This document shows, piece after piece, positions 26,037-34,446 of a DNA stretch of 64,000 nucleotides. Origin of the DNA: a bacterium (GTDB taxonomy: Bacteria > Pseudomonadota > Gammaproteobacteria > Burkholderiales > Burkholderiaceae_C); contig JAVBXK010000018.1 of assembly GCA_030824555.1 (NCBI GenBank), positions 1 to 64,000 of the forward strand, written 5' to 3'. A model generated the notes under the pieces. It did not search any database. It worked only from the letters and a program-made list of their open reading frames with translations, and was not told where the DNA came from. Positions within the stretch are counted from its first letter, which is position 1. Each line of letters begins with the position of its first letter. Made by a program: the position numbers and the translations under genes.

Positions 26037-26282
26037 ATGGCCGATCAAACCACCGTAGTCCAACTCGCCAGCCGCGTCGACCGGCTGCTGCTCAGGCACC
26101 AGGAACTGCAGCGCACCAACGAATTGCTGAGCGCGCAAGTGCACAGCCTCACCGCTGAGCGGGATTTGATGCGCTCCAAGCTGGCCGCTGCCCGCTCGCG
26201 CATCGATGCCCTGCTTGACCGCATTCCCGTTTCCACCGAGGCCACGTTGCCACCTGCTCAACCCGCTGACCCCACCCCATGA
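26037..26282 (+). CDS. Small coiled-coil protein, ZapB-like (TIGR02449 type)
   Basis: An 81-residue protein that is almost wholly a coiled coil: VQLASRVDRLLLRHQELQRT, LLSAQVHSLTAERDLMRSKL and ARSRIDALLDRIP, then a short Pro-rich tail. It directly precedes zapA and overlaps it as ATGA, the usual place of the TIGR02449/ZapB-like cell-division protein. A TACAAT -10 box at 26022-26027 lies only 10 bp before the ATG, so the leader may be extremely short. An extended start at 25947 would run into the riboswitch promoter region and is not accepted. Confidence 0.75.
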   Translation: MADQTTVVQLASRVDRLLLRHQELQRTNELLSAQVHSLTAERDLMRSKLAAARSRIDALLDRIPVSTEATLPPAQPADPTP

Positions 26283-26623
26283 AACAGATTGAAGTGCAAA
26301 TCATGGGGCAGGGTTACCTGCTGTCGTGCCCGGACGGCGGCGAAGCCATGTTGCTGCAGGCGGTGAGCCGGGTCGATGCGGCCATGTGCAAGATCCGCGA
26401 CGCAGGCAAGGTGAAAGCGCGTGACCGCATTGCGGTGCTGGCCTCGTTGAACCTGGCGTTCGAACTGAGCGAAGCTGTGGCCAAAGCGCAAGCCGCTGCC
26501 GCTGCAGCCGTTGTGGTGCCAGCACCGTCCACCCCCGCCCAGGCCACCGAAACCGACCAGTTGATGCGCGAACTGATGCAGCGCGTGGACACCGTGCTCG
26601 GTGCCGACGGCCAGCTGCTCTGA
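26279..26623 (+). CDS. zapA: Cell division protein ZapA
   Basis: ZapA binds and bundles FtsZ at the division ring. The 114-residue protein starts MKQIEVQIMGQGYLLSCPDG, followed by EAMLLQAVSRVDAAMCKIRD and DRIAVLASLNLAFELSE, matching the ZapA globular head and helix. An Ala/Pro-rich linker and a last helix (LMRELMQRVDTVLG) close the protein. It is coupled to the upstream coiled-coil gene by a 4-bp overlap and followed by 6S RNA, an arrangement common in proteobacteria. Confidence 0.9.
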   Translation: MKQIEVQIMGQGYLLSCPDGGEAMLLQAVSRVDAAMCKIRDAGKVKARDRIAVLASLNLAFELSEAVAKAQAAAAAAVVVPAPSTPAQATETDQLMRELMQRVDTVLGADGQLL

Positions 26624-26718
26624 CCACCCAACCAGGTTCGGGCTGCCGTTTGTCGCCTGGCTGTCGGTCATCTGACGGCCGCCCGTTGCAGCTGGGCTGA
26701 GCGGCATACAATGGCGTC

Positions 26719-26888
26719 GTCTGCAGGGTCCGCTGGGTTTTTATGTCCTTGAACCAATGCTCCCTGAGCAGGGCTTGGAACATCGTCAGTCTGGTGTGAT
26801 CATCTCGCGTCAGATGAACCCGAAGTCTGTCTGACCTCGCCCACCTGAACCCCGGTTCAGGCCTGCGATCCGGCGCATCCCTGCAGAC
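26719..26888 (+). ncRNA. ssrS: 6S RNA
   Basis: A 170-nt RNA lies between zapA and the TauE gene. Its ends pair perfectly: GTCTGCAGGG (26719-26728) with CCCTGCAGAC (26879-26888). TACAAT at 26707-26712 puts the transcription start almost exactly at the first paired base. Inside, GTCCTTGAACC on the 5' side and CACCTGAACCCCGGTTCAGG with CCTGCGATCCGGCGCATC on the 3' side resemble E. coli 6S RNA. 6S RNA mimics an open promoter and sequesters sigma-70 RNA polymerase in stationary phase. Location after zapA supports the call strongly. Confidence 0.9.
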
Positions 26889-26947
26889 ACCCCCACATTT
26901 CGTCCCCGGCTGCACGCCCCACCGCTGCTGCGTTGGCAGCCAACATC

Positions 26948-27763
26948 ATGATCCTTGAACCCCTTCTGATTGCAGAGCTGGCCCTGCTCGGCCTGTGCAC
27001 CGGTTTTCTGGCAGGCCTGCTGGGCATTGGCGGCGGCATGTTGCTGGTGCCGTTCATCACCATCATCCTCACCGGCCGTGGTGTGGCGGCCGATCTGGCC
27101 GTCAAGATGGCCATTGCCACATCGATGGCGACCATCGTGTTCACATCCATCTCCAGCGTGCGCGCCCACCACAAACGGGGTGCTGTGCGTTGGGACATCG
27201 TCAAGCGGTTGGCCCCAGGCATCGTGCTGGGGGCCGCTGTGGCCAGCATGGGCGTGTTTGCCGTGCTCAAAGGCGCGTGGCTGGCGCTGTTTTTTGCAGC
27301 CTTCGTGAGTTTTTCAGCCACACAGATGTTGATCGATAAAAAGCCCGCAGCCAGCCGCACGTTGCCCGGCATGGGCGGCATGGTGGCTGGCGGTGGGTCC
27401 ATCGGGTTTTTATCCGGGCTGGTTGGCGCAGGCGGTGGTTTCGTCAGCGTGCCGTTCATGACGTGGTGCAACGTGGCGATGCACAACGCCGTTGCCACCA
27501 GCGCCGCACTGGGCTTCCCGATTGCACTGGCCAACGCACTGGGCTATGTCGTTGCCGGACAGAGCGTAGAAGGTTTGCCTGTGGGTTCAGTCGGCTACAT
27601 CTTCATGCCGGCACTGGCGGTTGTGGCCACAGCCAGCGTGCTGATGGCCCCGCAAGGCGTGAAAGCGGCGCATGCGCTGCCGGTGAAGCAACTCAAACGC
27701 GTGTTCGCGCTGGTGCTGTACCTGCTGGCGGCGTACATGCTGTACCGTGGCCTGTTTGCCTGA
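26948..27763 (+). CDS. TauE/SafE family membrane permease
   Basis: A 271-residue membrane protein with two homologous halves, each with the family Gly motif: LLGIGGGMLLVPF near residue 26 and LVGAGGGFVSVPF near 160. About eight membrane helices are visible. Members export sulfite, sulfoacetate or other organosulfur anions, or import related compounds; the substrate is not evident. ATG 26948 is preferred over a TTG five codons upstream. It follows 6S RNA and may be read through from it. Confidence 0.88.
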   Translation: MILEPLLIAELALLGLCTGFLAGLLGIGGGMLLVPFITIILTGRGVAADLAVKMAIATSMATIVFTSISSVRAHHKRGAVRWDIVKRLAPGIVLGAAVASMGVFAVLKGAWLALFFAAFVSFSATQMLIDKKPAASRTLPGMGGMVAGGGSIGFLSGLVGAGGGFVSVPFMTWCNVAMHNAVATSAALGFPIALANALGYVVAGQSVEGLPVGSVGYIFMPALAVVATASVLMAPQGVKAAHALPVKQLKRVFALVLYLLAAYMLYRGLFA

Positions 27764-27844
27764 GCACCACCGACCCCAGATCGCTCGCAGGCAACATGGG
27801 GCACCCAGCAGAAAGCCAGACAACCTGGCAAGGCGTTGCAGCGT

Positions 27845-28351
27845 TCAGGCCACCAACTGCCGGTCAGCGACCACGATGCCATCTTCGTCGGCGTACAGCC
27901 AGTCGCCGGGGCGCACCCACACACCCTGAATCAGAACGGGTAAATCGACCTGCCCTTCGGTTCGGCGCTCGGTCGGCAGCGGCATGGGGGCCAACGCGCG
28001 GATGCCCGTCTGGCACACAGCCAGTTCAGCCAAGTCGCGCACACAACCGTCGATCACCACACCGGCCCAGCCATTGCGTGCGGCGGCGGCACCCAGGTTG
28101 CCCCCCAGCAGCGCGCGGCGCAACGAGCTCCCACCATCGACCACCAGCACGCGGCCCTTGCCTTCGCTTTCCACGGCTGCCTTGACGGGCGTGTTGTCTT
28201 CGAAGCATTTGACCGTCATGACCGGCCCGGCAAAGCGGGACAGCGCGCCGAAACTGCGGAACACAGGCGGCAGGACGCGGAACGCGCCGGTGAGGTCTGA
28301 CTTGTGGGCATCGCACAGGTCGCAAGTGGCAAAAGCGGGAAGAGTGTTCAT
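27845..28351 (-). CDS. rraA: RraA family protein (RNase E regulator / HMG aldolase fold)
   Basis: The 168-residue protein has FATCDLCDAHKSDL near the N-terminus, FAGPVMTVKCFEDN near 41, RVLVVDGGSSLRRALLGGN near 67, and AARNGWAGVVIDGCVRDLAE near 87 with the GxxxD/RD residues of the family. RraA inhibits RNase E, while close homologues are 4-hydroxy-4-methyl-2-oxoglutarate / oxaloacetate lyases; many betaproteobacterial copies carry lyase residues, so the actual role is open. The frame extends upstream but ATG 28351 matches family length. Confidence 0.85.
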   Translation of the reverse strand: MNTLPAFATCDLCDAHKSDLTGAFRVLPPVFRSFGALSRFAGPVMTVKCFEDNTPVKAAVESEGKGRVLVVDGGSSLRRALLGGNLGAAAARNGWAGVVIDGCVRDLAELAVCQTGIRALAPMPLPTERRTEGQVDLPVLIQGVWVRPGDWLYADEDGIVVADRQLVA

Positions 28352-28621
28352 GGTTGCAAAGCGTGACGGCACGCCAGACTGAAAGGGTTGAACAGGGCAC
28401 GCCACAGGCTGGACCAGCCCACACCAGCGTGCAGAACAAGCATATCCGCATGTCAGTGTTGTTTTCAGTGACATTTCAGCCCGTTTTGCAGCGGAAAAAG
28501 GGGCTCAAAGTGGGCTCACCCGCTAGGAAAGGCAGGTTTTCTGAATTAGCATGCCCGTAGCCAGTGCAAAAGCGCCTTTTCCACTGGTGATACACCACAC
28601 ACACTAAGAGGAAAGACGACC

Positions 28622-29107
28622 ATGGCAACTGCAAAGAAGGCCCCTGCCAAGAAAGCTGCAGCACCCGCGAAACCAGCGGCAGCACCTGCGAAGACCGCCG
28701 CAGCGCCAGCTGCGAAGAAGGCCGCAGCACCCGCCAAGAAGGCGGCTGCACCTGCTGCAAAAAAGGCTGCTGCGCCTGCAGCCAAGAAAGCTGCCGCACC
28801 TGCTGCGAAAAAAGCGGCTGCGCCTGCTGCCAAAAAGGCCGCTGCACCGGCTGCCAAGCGCACCCCCAACGCTGCTTTCATGAAAGCCATGACCCCCAGC
28901 GCCGCGCTGGCAGCCGTCATCGGCAAGGGCCCCTTCCCACGCACCGAAGTGACCAAAAAAGTGTGGGAATACATCAAGAAGCACAAGCTTCAGGATGAGC
29001 TGAACAAGCGCATGATCAACGCCGACGCCAAGCTGAAAGAAATTTTCGGCAAAGCACAGGCTTCCATGTTCGAAATGACCAAGATGATCAGCACGCACCT
29101 GAAGTGA
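28622..29107 (+). CDS. SWIB/MDM2 domain protein with histone H1-like N-terminal repeats
   Basis: Residues 1-80 are built from tandem Ala-Lys-Pro units, mostly the octad KKAAAPAA, as in histone H1-like proteins. Residues about 85-160 form a SWIB domain: MKAMTPSAALAAVIGKGPFP, EVTKKVWEYIKKHKLQD and MINADAKLKEIFGK. The octads correspond to about 24-bp DNA repeats between 28715 and 28856. A GAGG ribosome-binding site precedes the ATG, and a strong hairpin terminator follows. The protein is likely a nucleoid-associated DNA-binding factor. SWIB is best known from eukaryotic chromatin remodelling and from chlamydiae; an H1-tail fusion is known to me in Burkholderiales. Confidence 0.87.
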   Translation: MATAKKAPAKKAAAPAKPAAAPAKTAAAPAAKKAAAPAKKAAAPAAKKAAAPAAKKAAAPAAKKAAAPAAKKAAAPAAKRTPNAAFMKAMTPSAALAAVIGKGPFPRTEVTKKVWEYIKKHKLQDELNKRMINADAKLKEIFGKAQASMFEMTKMISTHLK

Positions 29108-29143
29108 TGCGGCGGCGGGTTGGCCCCAGGCCAGCTCCCCAAC

Positions 29144-29174
29144 AAAAAAAGGACCACGTTGTGGTCCTTTTTTT
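29144..29174. terminator. Bidirectional intrinsic terminator
   Basis: A seven-base-pair perfect stem (GGACCAC, loop GTT, GTGGTCC) is flanked by an A-run on one side and a T-run on the other, so it can stop transcription from the SWIB gene and, on the other strand, from the ThDP enzyme gene. Confidence 0.9.
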
Positions 29175-29177
29175 ATG

Positions 29178-29235
29178 CTTTTTCACCCTTTACCGCTTGA
29201 TGGAATTGGGTTTCAAGCTACTCATTTTTTATTCT
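29178..29235 (+). repeat. Dispersed AT-rich repeat, copy 5 (3' end of ThDP enzyme gene)
   Basis: Plus strand: a T-run, CACCCTTTACCGCTTGATGG, then TTTCAAGCTACTCATT. It includes the stop codon and last lysine-rich codons of the gene on the minus strand. Confidence 0.65.
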
Positions 29236-30952
29236 TCAATGCATTTTGTGTGATGGCTGACAGCGTACCCCGCGTGGTGATGACGTCCGCGCTGAGCATC
29301 AGCTCGATCACCGTGCCCTGCCGCGCTTCCAGTGCGCGGCGGAGGGCCGGTTCAAACCCCTCGGTGGTGGTGACCTGTTCAGCCGCGTAGCCGTAGGCGC
29401 GGGCCAGTGCGCAGAAGTCGGGGTTGACCAGCGTGGAGCCGCTGATGTGCTGCGGGTACTCACGCTCCTGGTGCATACGGATGGTGCCGTAGGTGCCGTT
29501 GTTCACCAGCACGATGATGGTCTTGGCACCGAATTGCGCGGCGGTGGCCAGCTCTTGCCCATTCATCATGAAGTCGCCATCACCCGCAATGGTGAACACC
29601 GTGCGCCCCGGCTGTACGATGGCCGCGCCAATGCCCGCCGGCACGCCGTAGCCCATGGCCCCATTGGTGGGGGCCAGCTGCGTTTTGTGGCCCTTGGCCA
29701 GCCCGTGGTAGGGGTGAAAGCGGTGCAGCCAGCTGGCAAAGTTGCCTGCGCCGTTGGTCAGCACGGCGTCGGTGGGCAGCAGGCGGCGCACCACGTCCAT
29801 CACCCGGGGCATGTCCACCGGGCCGGGCAGCACCACGCCGCCGTTGGCGGGGTCGATGTTGGCGCGGTAGTCGGCCTGCGCGGCATCAGCCCAGGCAGTC
29901 CACGCCACCTGCGGCGGCGCGGTCAACACCTCCAGGCTGCGGGCCGCTGCGTTCATGGTCGCGCAGATGGCCAGCGTGGGGTGGTACACGCGGCCAAGCT
30001 CTTCGGCGCTGGCGTGAACGTGCACCAGCTTTTGTTTGGGCAGGGGCGCATCGATCAGCGTATAGCTGCCCGTGGTGGCCTCGCCCAGGCGGGCGCCCAG
30101 CACCAGCAGCAGATCGGCTTCGCGGATGCGGGCGGCCAGCTTGGGGTTGATGCCCAGACCCACGTCGCCGGCATACAGCGGGTGGTGGTTGTCAAACGTG
30201 TCCTGAAACCGGAAGGCGTTGGCCACCGGCAGCTGCCAGTTTTCGGCAAAGCGTTGCAGCGCCTGGGCTGCCTGCGGCGTCCAGCCACCGCCACCGGCAA
30301 TCACCAGTGGGCGTTGCGCATCCAGCAGCAGCTGGCGCAGGTCGCGCAGGGCACCAGGGTCGCTCCAGGCTTGCACGGCTTCCACGCGGGGCAACGGGCG
30401 GGTGGCCACGGTGTGGGTCAGCATGTCTTCGGGCAGCACCAACACCACCGGGCCGGGGCGGCCATTCAGGGCTGTGGCAAAAGCACGGGCAATGTATTCG
30501 GGGATGCGGCGGGCGTCGTCAATGCGCTCCACCCTCTTTGCCAGGGGGCCGAAGAAGCTGAAAAAGTCCACCTCCTGAAAAGCCTCGCGGTCGCGGCAAT
30601 CGCTGGCCACGTCGCCCACCAGCAGCACCATGGGCGTGGAATCCTGAAACGCTGTGTGCACGCCAATGCTGGCGTTGGTGGCACCCGGCCCACGGGTGAC
30701 GAAGCACACGCCGGGCCGCCCTGTCAGCTTGCCATGCGCCTCGGCCATGAAGGCGGCACCCCCCTCCTGCCGAGTGTGGATGAACCGGATGCGGTCGCCA
30801 TGGCGGTGAAAACCGTCCAGCACGGCCAGGTAACTTTCGCCGGGCACACCGAAGGCGTGGGTGACACCTTGTTCGATCAGGCATTCGACCAGCAGGTGAC
30901 CTGCGAGTTGGGTTGAGGCTGCGTCAGCCGATGTGGGGAATTGGTTTGTCAT
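29222..30952 (-). CDS. Thiamine diphosphate-dependent enzyme (acetolactate synthase-like)
   Basis: A 576-residue protein with the three-domain fold of acetohydroxyacid synthase large subunits and benzoylformate decarboxylase. The ThDP-activating Glu lies in THAFGVPGESYLAVLDGF; FIHTRQEGGAAFMAEAHGKL and RGPGATNASIGVHTAFQD follow. The C-terminal ThDP motif is IAGDGDFMMNGQELATA with VLVNNGTYGTIRMHQE. No regulatory subunit gene is adjacent, and ilvB-specific features are not clear, so a biosynthetic role is doubtful; a catabolic decarboxylase or ligase is possible. ATG 30952 or 30970 may start it. The C-terminal KNKK comes from the dispersed repeat. Confidence 0.82.
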   Translation of the reverse strand: MTNQFPTSADAASTQLAGHLLVECLIEQGVTHAFGVPGESYLAVLDGFHRHGDRIRFIHTRQEGGAAFMAEAHGKLTGRPGVCFVTRGPGATNASIGVHTAFQDSTPMVLLVGDVASDCRDREAFQEVDFFSFFGPLAKRVERIDDARRIPEYIARAFATALNGRPGPVVLVLPEDMLTHTVATRPLPRVEAVQAWSDPGALRDLRQLLLDAQRPLVIAGGGGWTPQAAQALQRFAENWQLPVANAFRFQDTFDNHHPLYAGDVGLGINPKLAARIREADLLLVLGARLGEATTGSYTLIDAPLPKQKLVHVHASAEELGRVYHPTLAICATMNAAARSLEVLTAPPQVAWTAWADAAQADYRANIDPANGGVVLPGPVDMPRVMDVVRRLLPTDAVLTNGAGNFASWLHRFHPYHGLAKGHKTQLAPTNGAMGYGVPAGIGAAIVQPGRTVFTIAGDGDFMMNGQELATAAQFGAKTIIVLVNNGTYGTIRMHQEREYPQHISGSTLVNPDFCALARAYGYAAEQVTTTEGFEPALRRALEARQGTVIELMLSADVITTRGTLSAITQNALKNKK

Positions 30953-31221
30953 GGCAAAGATGGTAGCCATCTCGGAAGGTATTCCGTGTCCGGTTGGTGA
31001 AGCTGGGCTGTAGTGCGGGCCCTGCGCCCAGTCCACATGAAGCCCTGCACGCAAAGTACCGAAAGTTGCGGCGGGTGGCATTGCCAGCTCTTTTTTGAAG
31101 CGGCGTCACTCATAATGAATAAAAATTGGCTTTTACGCATATTTGACATAGGTTGTTTGCTATTAAATAAATTCAACAGCAAACAACTGAATCAATTCAT
31201 ACGAAGACGGCCATTTTTTCT
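30953..31221. other. Spacer between SDR gene and ThDP enzyme gene
   Basis: About 270 bp without a gene. It contains dispersed repeat copy 6 and a perfect 10-bp inverted repeat, GTTGTTTGCT (31152-31161) with AGCAAACAAC (31178-31187), in the repeat's tail. The ThDP enzyme promoter is probably here, but no clear -35/-10 pair was found. Confidence 0.45.
31121..31178 (+). repeat. Dispersed AT-rich repeat, copy 6
   Basis: Plus strand: an A-run, TTGGCTTTTACGCATATTTG, then GTTTGCTATTAAATAAATTC. It is intergenic and followed by an inverted partial tail. Confidence 0.65.
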
Positions 31222-31965
31222 TCAAACCAGCCCCACCACAGGCAGGCAAGCACCATGCACTGCGCGTGCAGCGGGAGATGTCAGAAAGCCAATCACCTCG
31301 GCCAGCGCGTCCGGGGCCACCCAACGGGTGGGGTCCGCATCGGGCATGGCAGTGCGGTTGGCGGGGGTGTCGATGATGGAGGGCAGCACCGCATTCACGC
31401 GCACGCCCTGCCCCTTCAGTTCGGCGGCCAGCGATTCGGTCAGCCGCGCCAGGGCCGACTTGCTGGCGGCATATGCACCCATGTGCGCAGCGCCCTGCCC
31501 TGCAGATGCCGCGCCCACGTTGACCACCACGCCCCCGCCTTGCGTCAGCATGGCGGGCACCACGGCGGCCATGCTGTGCACCACGGTGCGCACATTCAGG
31601 TCGAGCATGTGGTCCAGCGCGGCGGCAAAGTCGGGCTGGTGCACGCCCTGCCCCATGGTGAAACCACCGGCCAGGTGCACCGCCACGTCGATGCGGCCCC
31701 AGCGCTGCAGCACCTGATTGCAAGCTTGCTGCACGGCCTCGGGCTCCAGCAGGTTGACCGGCAGACACAGCACGCGGGCTTGCCAGTCGGCGGGCCAGGA
31801 GTCCACGGTGTGTTGCAAGGCGGCTTCGTGTTGCGCCAGCAGGGCCACCCGGGCACCTGACTGGGCAAAGTGCGCGGCCACGCTGCGCCCCAGGGCGCCG
31901 CTGGCCCCGGTGATCCACACCACGGGCGCGGCCGTGTTCGTTTCAAGATGGGGGGCAGGTGACAT
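31222..31965 (-). CDS. SDR family oxidoreductase (classical)
   Basis: A 247-residue classical short-chain dehydrogenase: cofactor motif WITGASGALGRSVA near residue 18, NVGAASAGQGAAHMGAYAAS near 140 with the catalytic Ser and YxxxK (YAASK), and the usual VNAVLPSIIDTP near 188. ATG 31965 is chosen because GGAAGG lies 6-7 bp upstream, and it is 5 bp past the phhA stop. The substrate is unknown; in this operon it may be a pteridine reductase-like or alcohol dehydrogenase step linked to phenylalanine hydroxylation, but that is speculation. Confidence 0.85.
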   Translation of the reverse strand: MSPAPHLETNTAAPVVWITGASGALGRSVAAHFAQSGARVALLAQHEAALQHTVDSWPADWQARVLCLPVNLLEPEAVQQACNQVLQRWGRIDVAVHLAGGFTMGQGVHQPDFAAALDHMLDLNVRTVVHSMAAVVPAMLTQGGGVVVNVGAASAGQGAAHMGAYAASKSALARLTESLAAELKGQGVRVNAVLPSIIDTPANRTAMPDADPTRWVAPDALAEVIGFLTSPAARAVHGACLPVVGLV

Positions 31966-31969
31966 GGGT

Positions 31970-32899
31970 TTACCTTCCATGCTGTGCCTGGGCCTGCCGC
32001 TGGCGTGCAGCATAGGCCCCTGTGCCGCTGTGCAGCACGCGGTCGGTGGGGGCCAGGTCAGCGGGCAAGAACTCGGGCTGGCTGGCCGTCAGGTAGGCCA
32101 CCTGGCGGTACAGCGGCTCGAAGTCCACGCGGGCCAGCTCCAGCAGGTCGTCCAGGTGGTCGAGCACGAAGTAGATTTCCTGAAAATCGTCGATGCGGTA
32201 GTGCGTGCGCATCACCCGCATCAGGTCGAAGGCCACACGGTGGGGAGAAGGGTCGTCCAGGCAGAACACGCTTTCGGTACGCGACGAAGCAATGCCCGCG
32301 CCGTAGATGCGCAGGCCGTCGGCCTGTTGCACCAGCCCGAATTCCACCGTGTACCAGTACACCCGGGCCAGCAGGGGCAATGTGCCCAGCTTCTGGGCGC
32401 GCAGGCCGCCCTCGCCGTAGGCCTGGATGAAGTCGGCCATGACGGGGTTCATCAGCATGGGCACGTGGCCGAACACGTCGTGGAACACGTCGGGCTCTTG
32501 CAGGTAGTCCAGCTGGTGGGCCTGACGGATGAACTGGCCCGACGGAAAACGCCGGTGGGCCAGGTGATTGAAAAACACGTCGTCGGGCACCAGACCGGGC
32601 ACAGCCACGATTTCCCAGCCGGTGCGGGGCTTGAGCACCTCGTTCAGCTCGGCAAAGTGGGGGATGCGGTCGGGGCGGATGGGCAGGTCGCGCATGCCGG
32701 CCACAAAGTCGTCGCAGGCACGCCCGGGCAGCAGCGCCGTCTGGCGTTCGTACAGCGTTTGCCAGACGGCGTGTTCCTGCGGCGTGTAGTCGCTCCAGCG
32801 CTGGGGGATGGTCCAGTCTGCGCTGGCTGGTCGGCCAGCGCTGCCTGCGGCCAGGCCGTGGAGTGCCATGGGCACGGCGGCGGACGCGGGGGCGGTCAT
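31970..32899 (-). CDS. phhA: Phenylalanine 4-monooxygenase
   Basis: PhhA hydroxylates phenylalanine to tyrosine with tetrahydropterin and oxygen. The 309-residue protein has iron ligands in [18 protein letters not shown] (two His) and in [14 protein letters not shown] (Glu), plus [17 protein letters not shown]. These are diagnostic of bacterial aromatic amino acid hydroxylases. ATG 32899 overlaps the phhB stop as ATGA. The frame continues upstream in the phhB shadow and is not used. Confidence 0.96.
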   Translation of the reverse strand: MTAPASAAVPMALHGLAAGSAGRPASADWTIPQRWSDYTPQEHAVWQTLYERQTALLPGRACDDFVAGMRDLPIRPDRIPHFAELNEVLKPRTGWEIVAVPGLVPDDVFFNHLAHRRFPSGQFIRQAHQLDYLQEPDVFHDVFGHVPMLMNPVMADFIQAYGEGGLRAQKLGTLPLLARVYWYTVEFGLVQQADGLRIYGAGIASSRTESVFCLDDPSPHRVAFDLMRVMRTHYRIDDFQEIYFVLDHLDDLLELARVDFEPLYRQVAYLTASQPEFLPADLAPTDRVLHSGTGAYAARQRQAQAQHGR

Positions 32900-33225
32900 G
32901 CTGCGTCGCCTGCAACAGATGCAGGCGCTGCGCCCAAGGCCTGGGCGGCGGCGTCGGCCACGGTGGCCAGGGCAAAGTCGCGCCCGGTCAGGCCGCTGGC
33001 GTCGTGGGTGGTCAGGCGCACGTCCACCCGGTTGTAGACGTTGAACCACTCGGGGTGGTGGTCGGCCTTTTCGGCGGCCAGGGCCACGCGGGTCATGAAC
33101 GCAAAGGCGTTGCAAAAGTCGGCAAAGCGGTAACTGCGGCTGATGGACAGGCCATCGGCGGCCAGTGTCCAACCGCTCAGCTGCGCCAGTTGCGCCTGCA
33201 CTTGGGTTGCGGCAAGGGCTTGCAT
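32896..33225 (-). CDS. phhB: Pterin-4a-carbinolamine dehydratase
   Basis: PhhB recycles the pterin cofactor of PhhA. The 109-residue protein contains the family signature [20 protein letters not shown] near residue 55, with the catalytic His residues, preceded by [23 protein letters not shown] 33225 is one base after the hpd stop, and the stop overlaps phhA, so hpd, phhB and phhA are tightly coupled. Confidence 0.95.
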   Translation of the reverse strand: MQALAATQVQAQLAQLSGWTLAADGLSISRSYRFADFCNAFAFMTRVALAAEKADHHPEWFNVYNRVDVRLTTHDASGLTGRDFALATVADAAAQALGAAPASVAGDAA

Positions 33226-33226
33226 G

Positions 33227-34339
33227 TCAAGCCTCTGCGGCTTCGGTGGCGCGATCCGTTGCGGGAACGCCCTCAATGGCCCCACGGCGCAGCTGGTCGC
33301 GCTCCATGGACTCGAACAGGGCTTTGAAGTTGCCCTCGCCAAAGCCCTCGTCGGCTTTGCGTTGGATGAACTCGAAAAACACCGGGCCCAGCAGCGTCTG
33401 GCTGAAAATTTGCAGCAGCAGGCGTGCCTCGCCATTGGCGGTGGAGCCGTCCAGCAAAATGCCACGCGCCTGCAGCTCGCCCACGGGTTCGCCATGGCCT
33501 GGCAGGCGTTCGGCCAGCATTTCGTAGTACACGTCGTTGGGCGCGGTCATCAACGGGATGCCGGCCATTTGCAGGGCATCCACGCTGTCCATGAGGTCGT
33601 CGGTTGACAGCGCAATGTGCTGGATGCCCTCGCCGTTGAACTGCATCAGAAATTCTTCGATCTGCCCGCCGTTTTTGCCCGACTCCTCGTTCAACGGGAT
33701 GCGGATCAGGCCGTCCGGCGCGGTCATGGCGCGGCTGGTGAGGCCGGTGTATTCACCCTTGATGTCGAAGTAGCGGATTTCGCGGAAGCCGAAAATGCGC
33801 TCGTAAAAACCACCCCAGAACGCCATGCGCCCCTTGTAGACGTTGTGTGTCATGTGGTCGATCATTTTGAAGCCGTGGCCCACGGGGTGGCGGTCAACGC
33901 CTTCGATGAAGTCGAAGTCGATGTCGTAAATGCTTTTGCCGTCTTCAAAGCGGTCGATCAGGTACAGCGGTGCACCGCCGATGCCTTTGACGGCGGGCAG
34001 GCGCAGCTCCATTGGGCCGGTGGGAATCTCGATGGGCTGGGCACCCAGCTCCAAGGCACGGTTGTAGGCCTTGTGGGCATCGCGCACCCGGAATGCCAAG
34101 CCGCAGGCGCTGGGGCCGTGCTCGGCTGCAAAGTAGCCCGCCACGCTGCGTGGCTCGCGGTTGACGATGAAATTGATGTCGCCCTGGCGGAACAGCGTCA
34201 CGTCTTTCGAGCGGTGATGAGCCACCGCGGTGAACCCGAGCATGCCCAGCACGGGCTCGATCACACCGGGTGTGGGCGACGCAAATTCCACGAATTCAAA
34301 GCCCATCAGGCCCATGGGGTTGTCAAACAGATCGGCCAT
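33227..34339 (-). CDS. hpd: 4-hydroxyphenylpyruvate dioxygenase
   Basis: Hpd converts 4-hydroxyphenylpyruvate to homogentisate in tyrosine breakdown. From ATG 34339 it has 370 residues, normal for bacteria. Two vicinal-oxygen-chelate domains are seen; the iron ligands lie in [14 protein letters not shown] (His), [12 protein letters not shown] (His) and [20 protein letters not shown] (Glu near 321). The sequence before this ATG looks like leader. It is the first gene of the hpd-phhB-phhA-SDR unit and is divergent from an Lrp-type regulator. Confidence 0.96.
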   Translation of the reverse strand: MADLFDNPMGLMGFEFVEFASPTPGVIEPVLGMLGFTAVAHHRSKDVTLFRQGDINFIVNREPRSVAGYFAAEHGPSACGLAFRVRDAHKAYNRALELGAQPIEIPTGPMELRLPAVKGIGGAPLYLIDRFEDGKSIYDIDFDFIEGVDRHPVGHGFKMIDHMTHNVYKGRMAFWGGFYERIFGFREIRYFDIKGEYTGLTSRAMTAPDGLIRIPLNEESGKNGGQIEEFLMQFNGEGIQHIALSTDDLMDSVDALQMAGIPLMTAPNDVYYEMLAERLPGHGEPVGELQARGILLDGSTANGEARLLLQIFSQTLLGPVFFEFIQRKADEGFGEGNFKALFESMERDQLRRGAIEGVPATDRATEAAEA

Positions 34340-34399
34340 GCTTGTCTCCAGCGTTGTGGTGTTGAAGACTGAATTTTGAAGAAAAAGCCCCGCACGGTG

Positions 34400-34446
34400 T
34401 GCGCAACATGCAGCATAAAAAGCCGAATAAATGCACAATTTGCGCA
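34400..34446. promoter_or_regulatory. Candidate operator between hpd and the Lrp/AsnC gene
   Basis: An imperfect inverted repeat: TGCGCAACATGCA (34400-34412) and TGCACAATTTGCGCA (34432-34446), with an AT-rich centre. Lrp-type regulators bind such imperfect palindromes near their own gene. The right arm covers the upstream ATG of the regulator. Confidence 0.45.

Noticed and set aside
28640-28860. Tandem repeats as a possible CRISPR-like or satellite array
   Set aside because: The units are about 24 bp without spacers and are explained by the in-frame KKAAAPAA octads of the SWIB protein.
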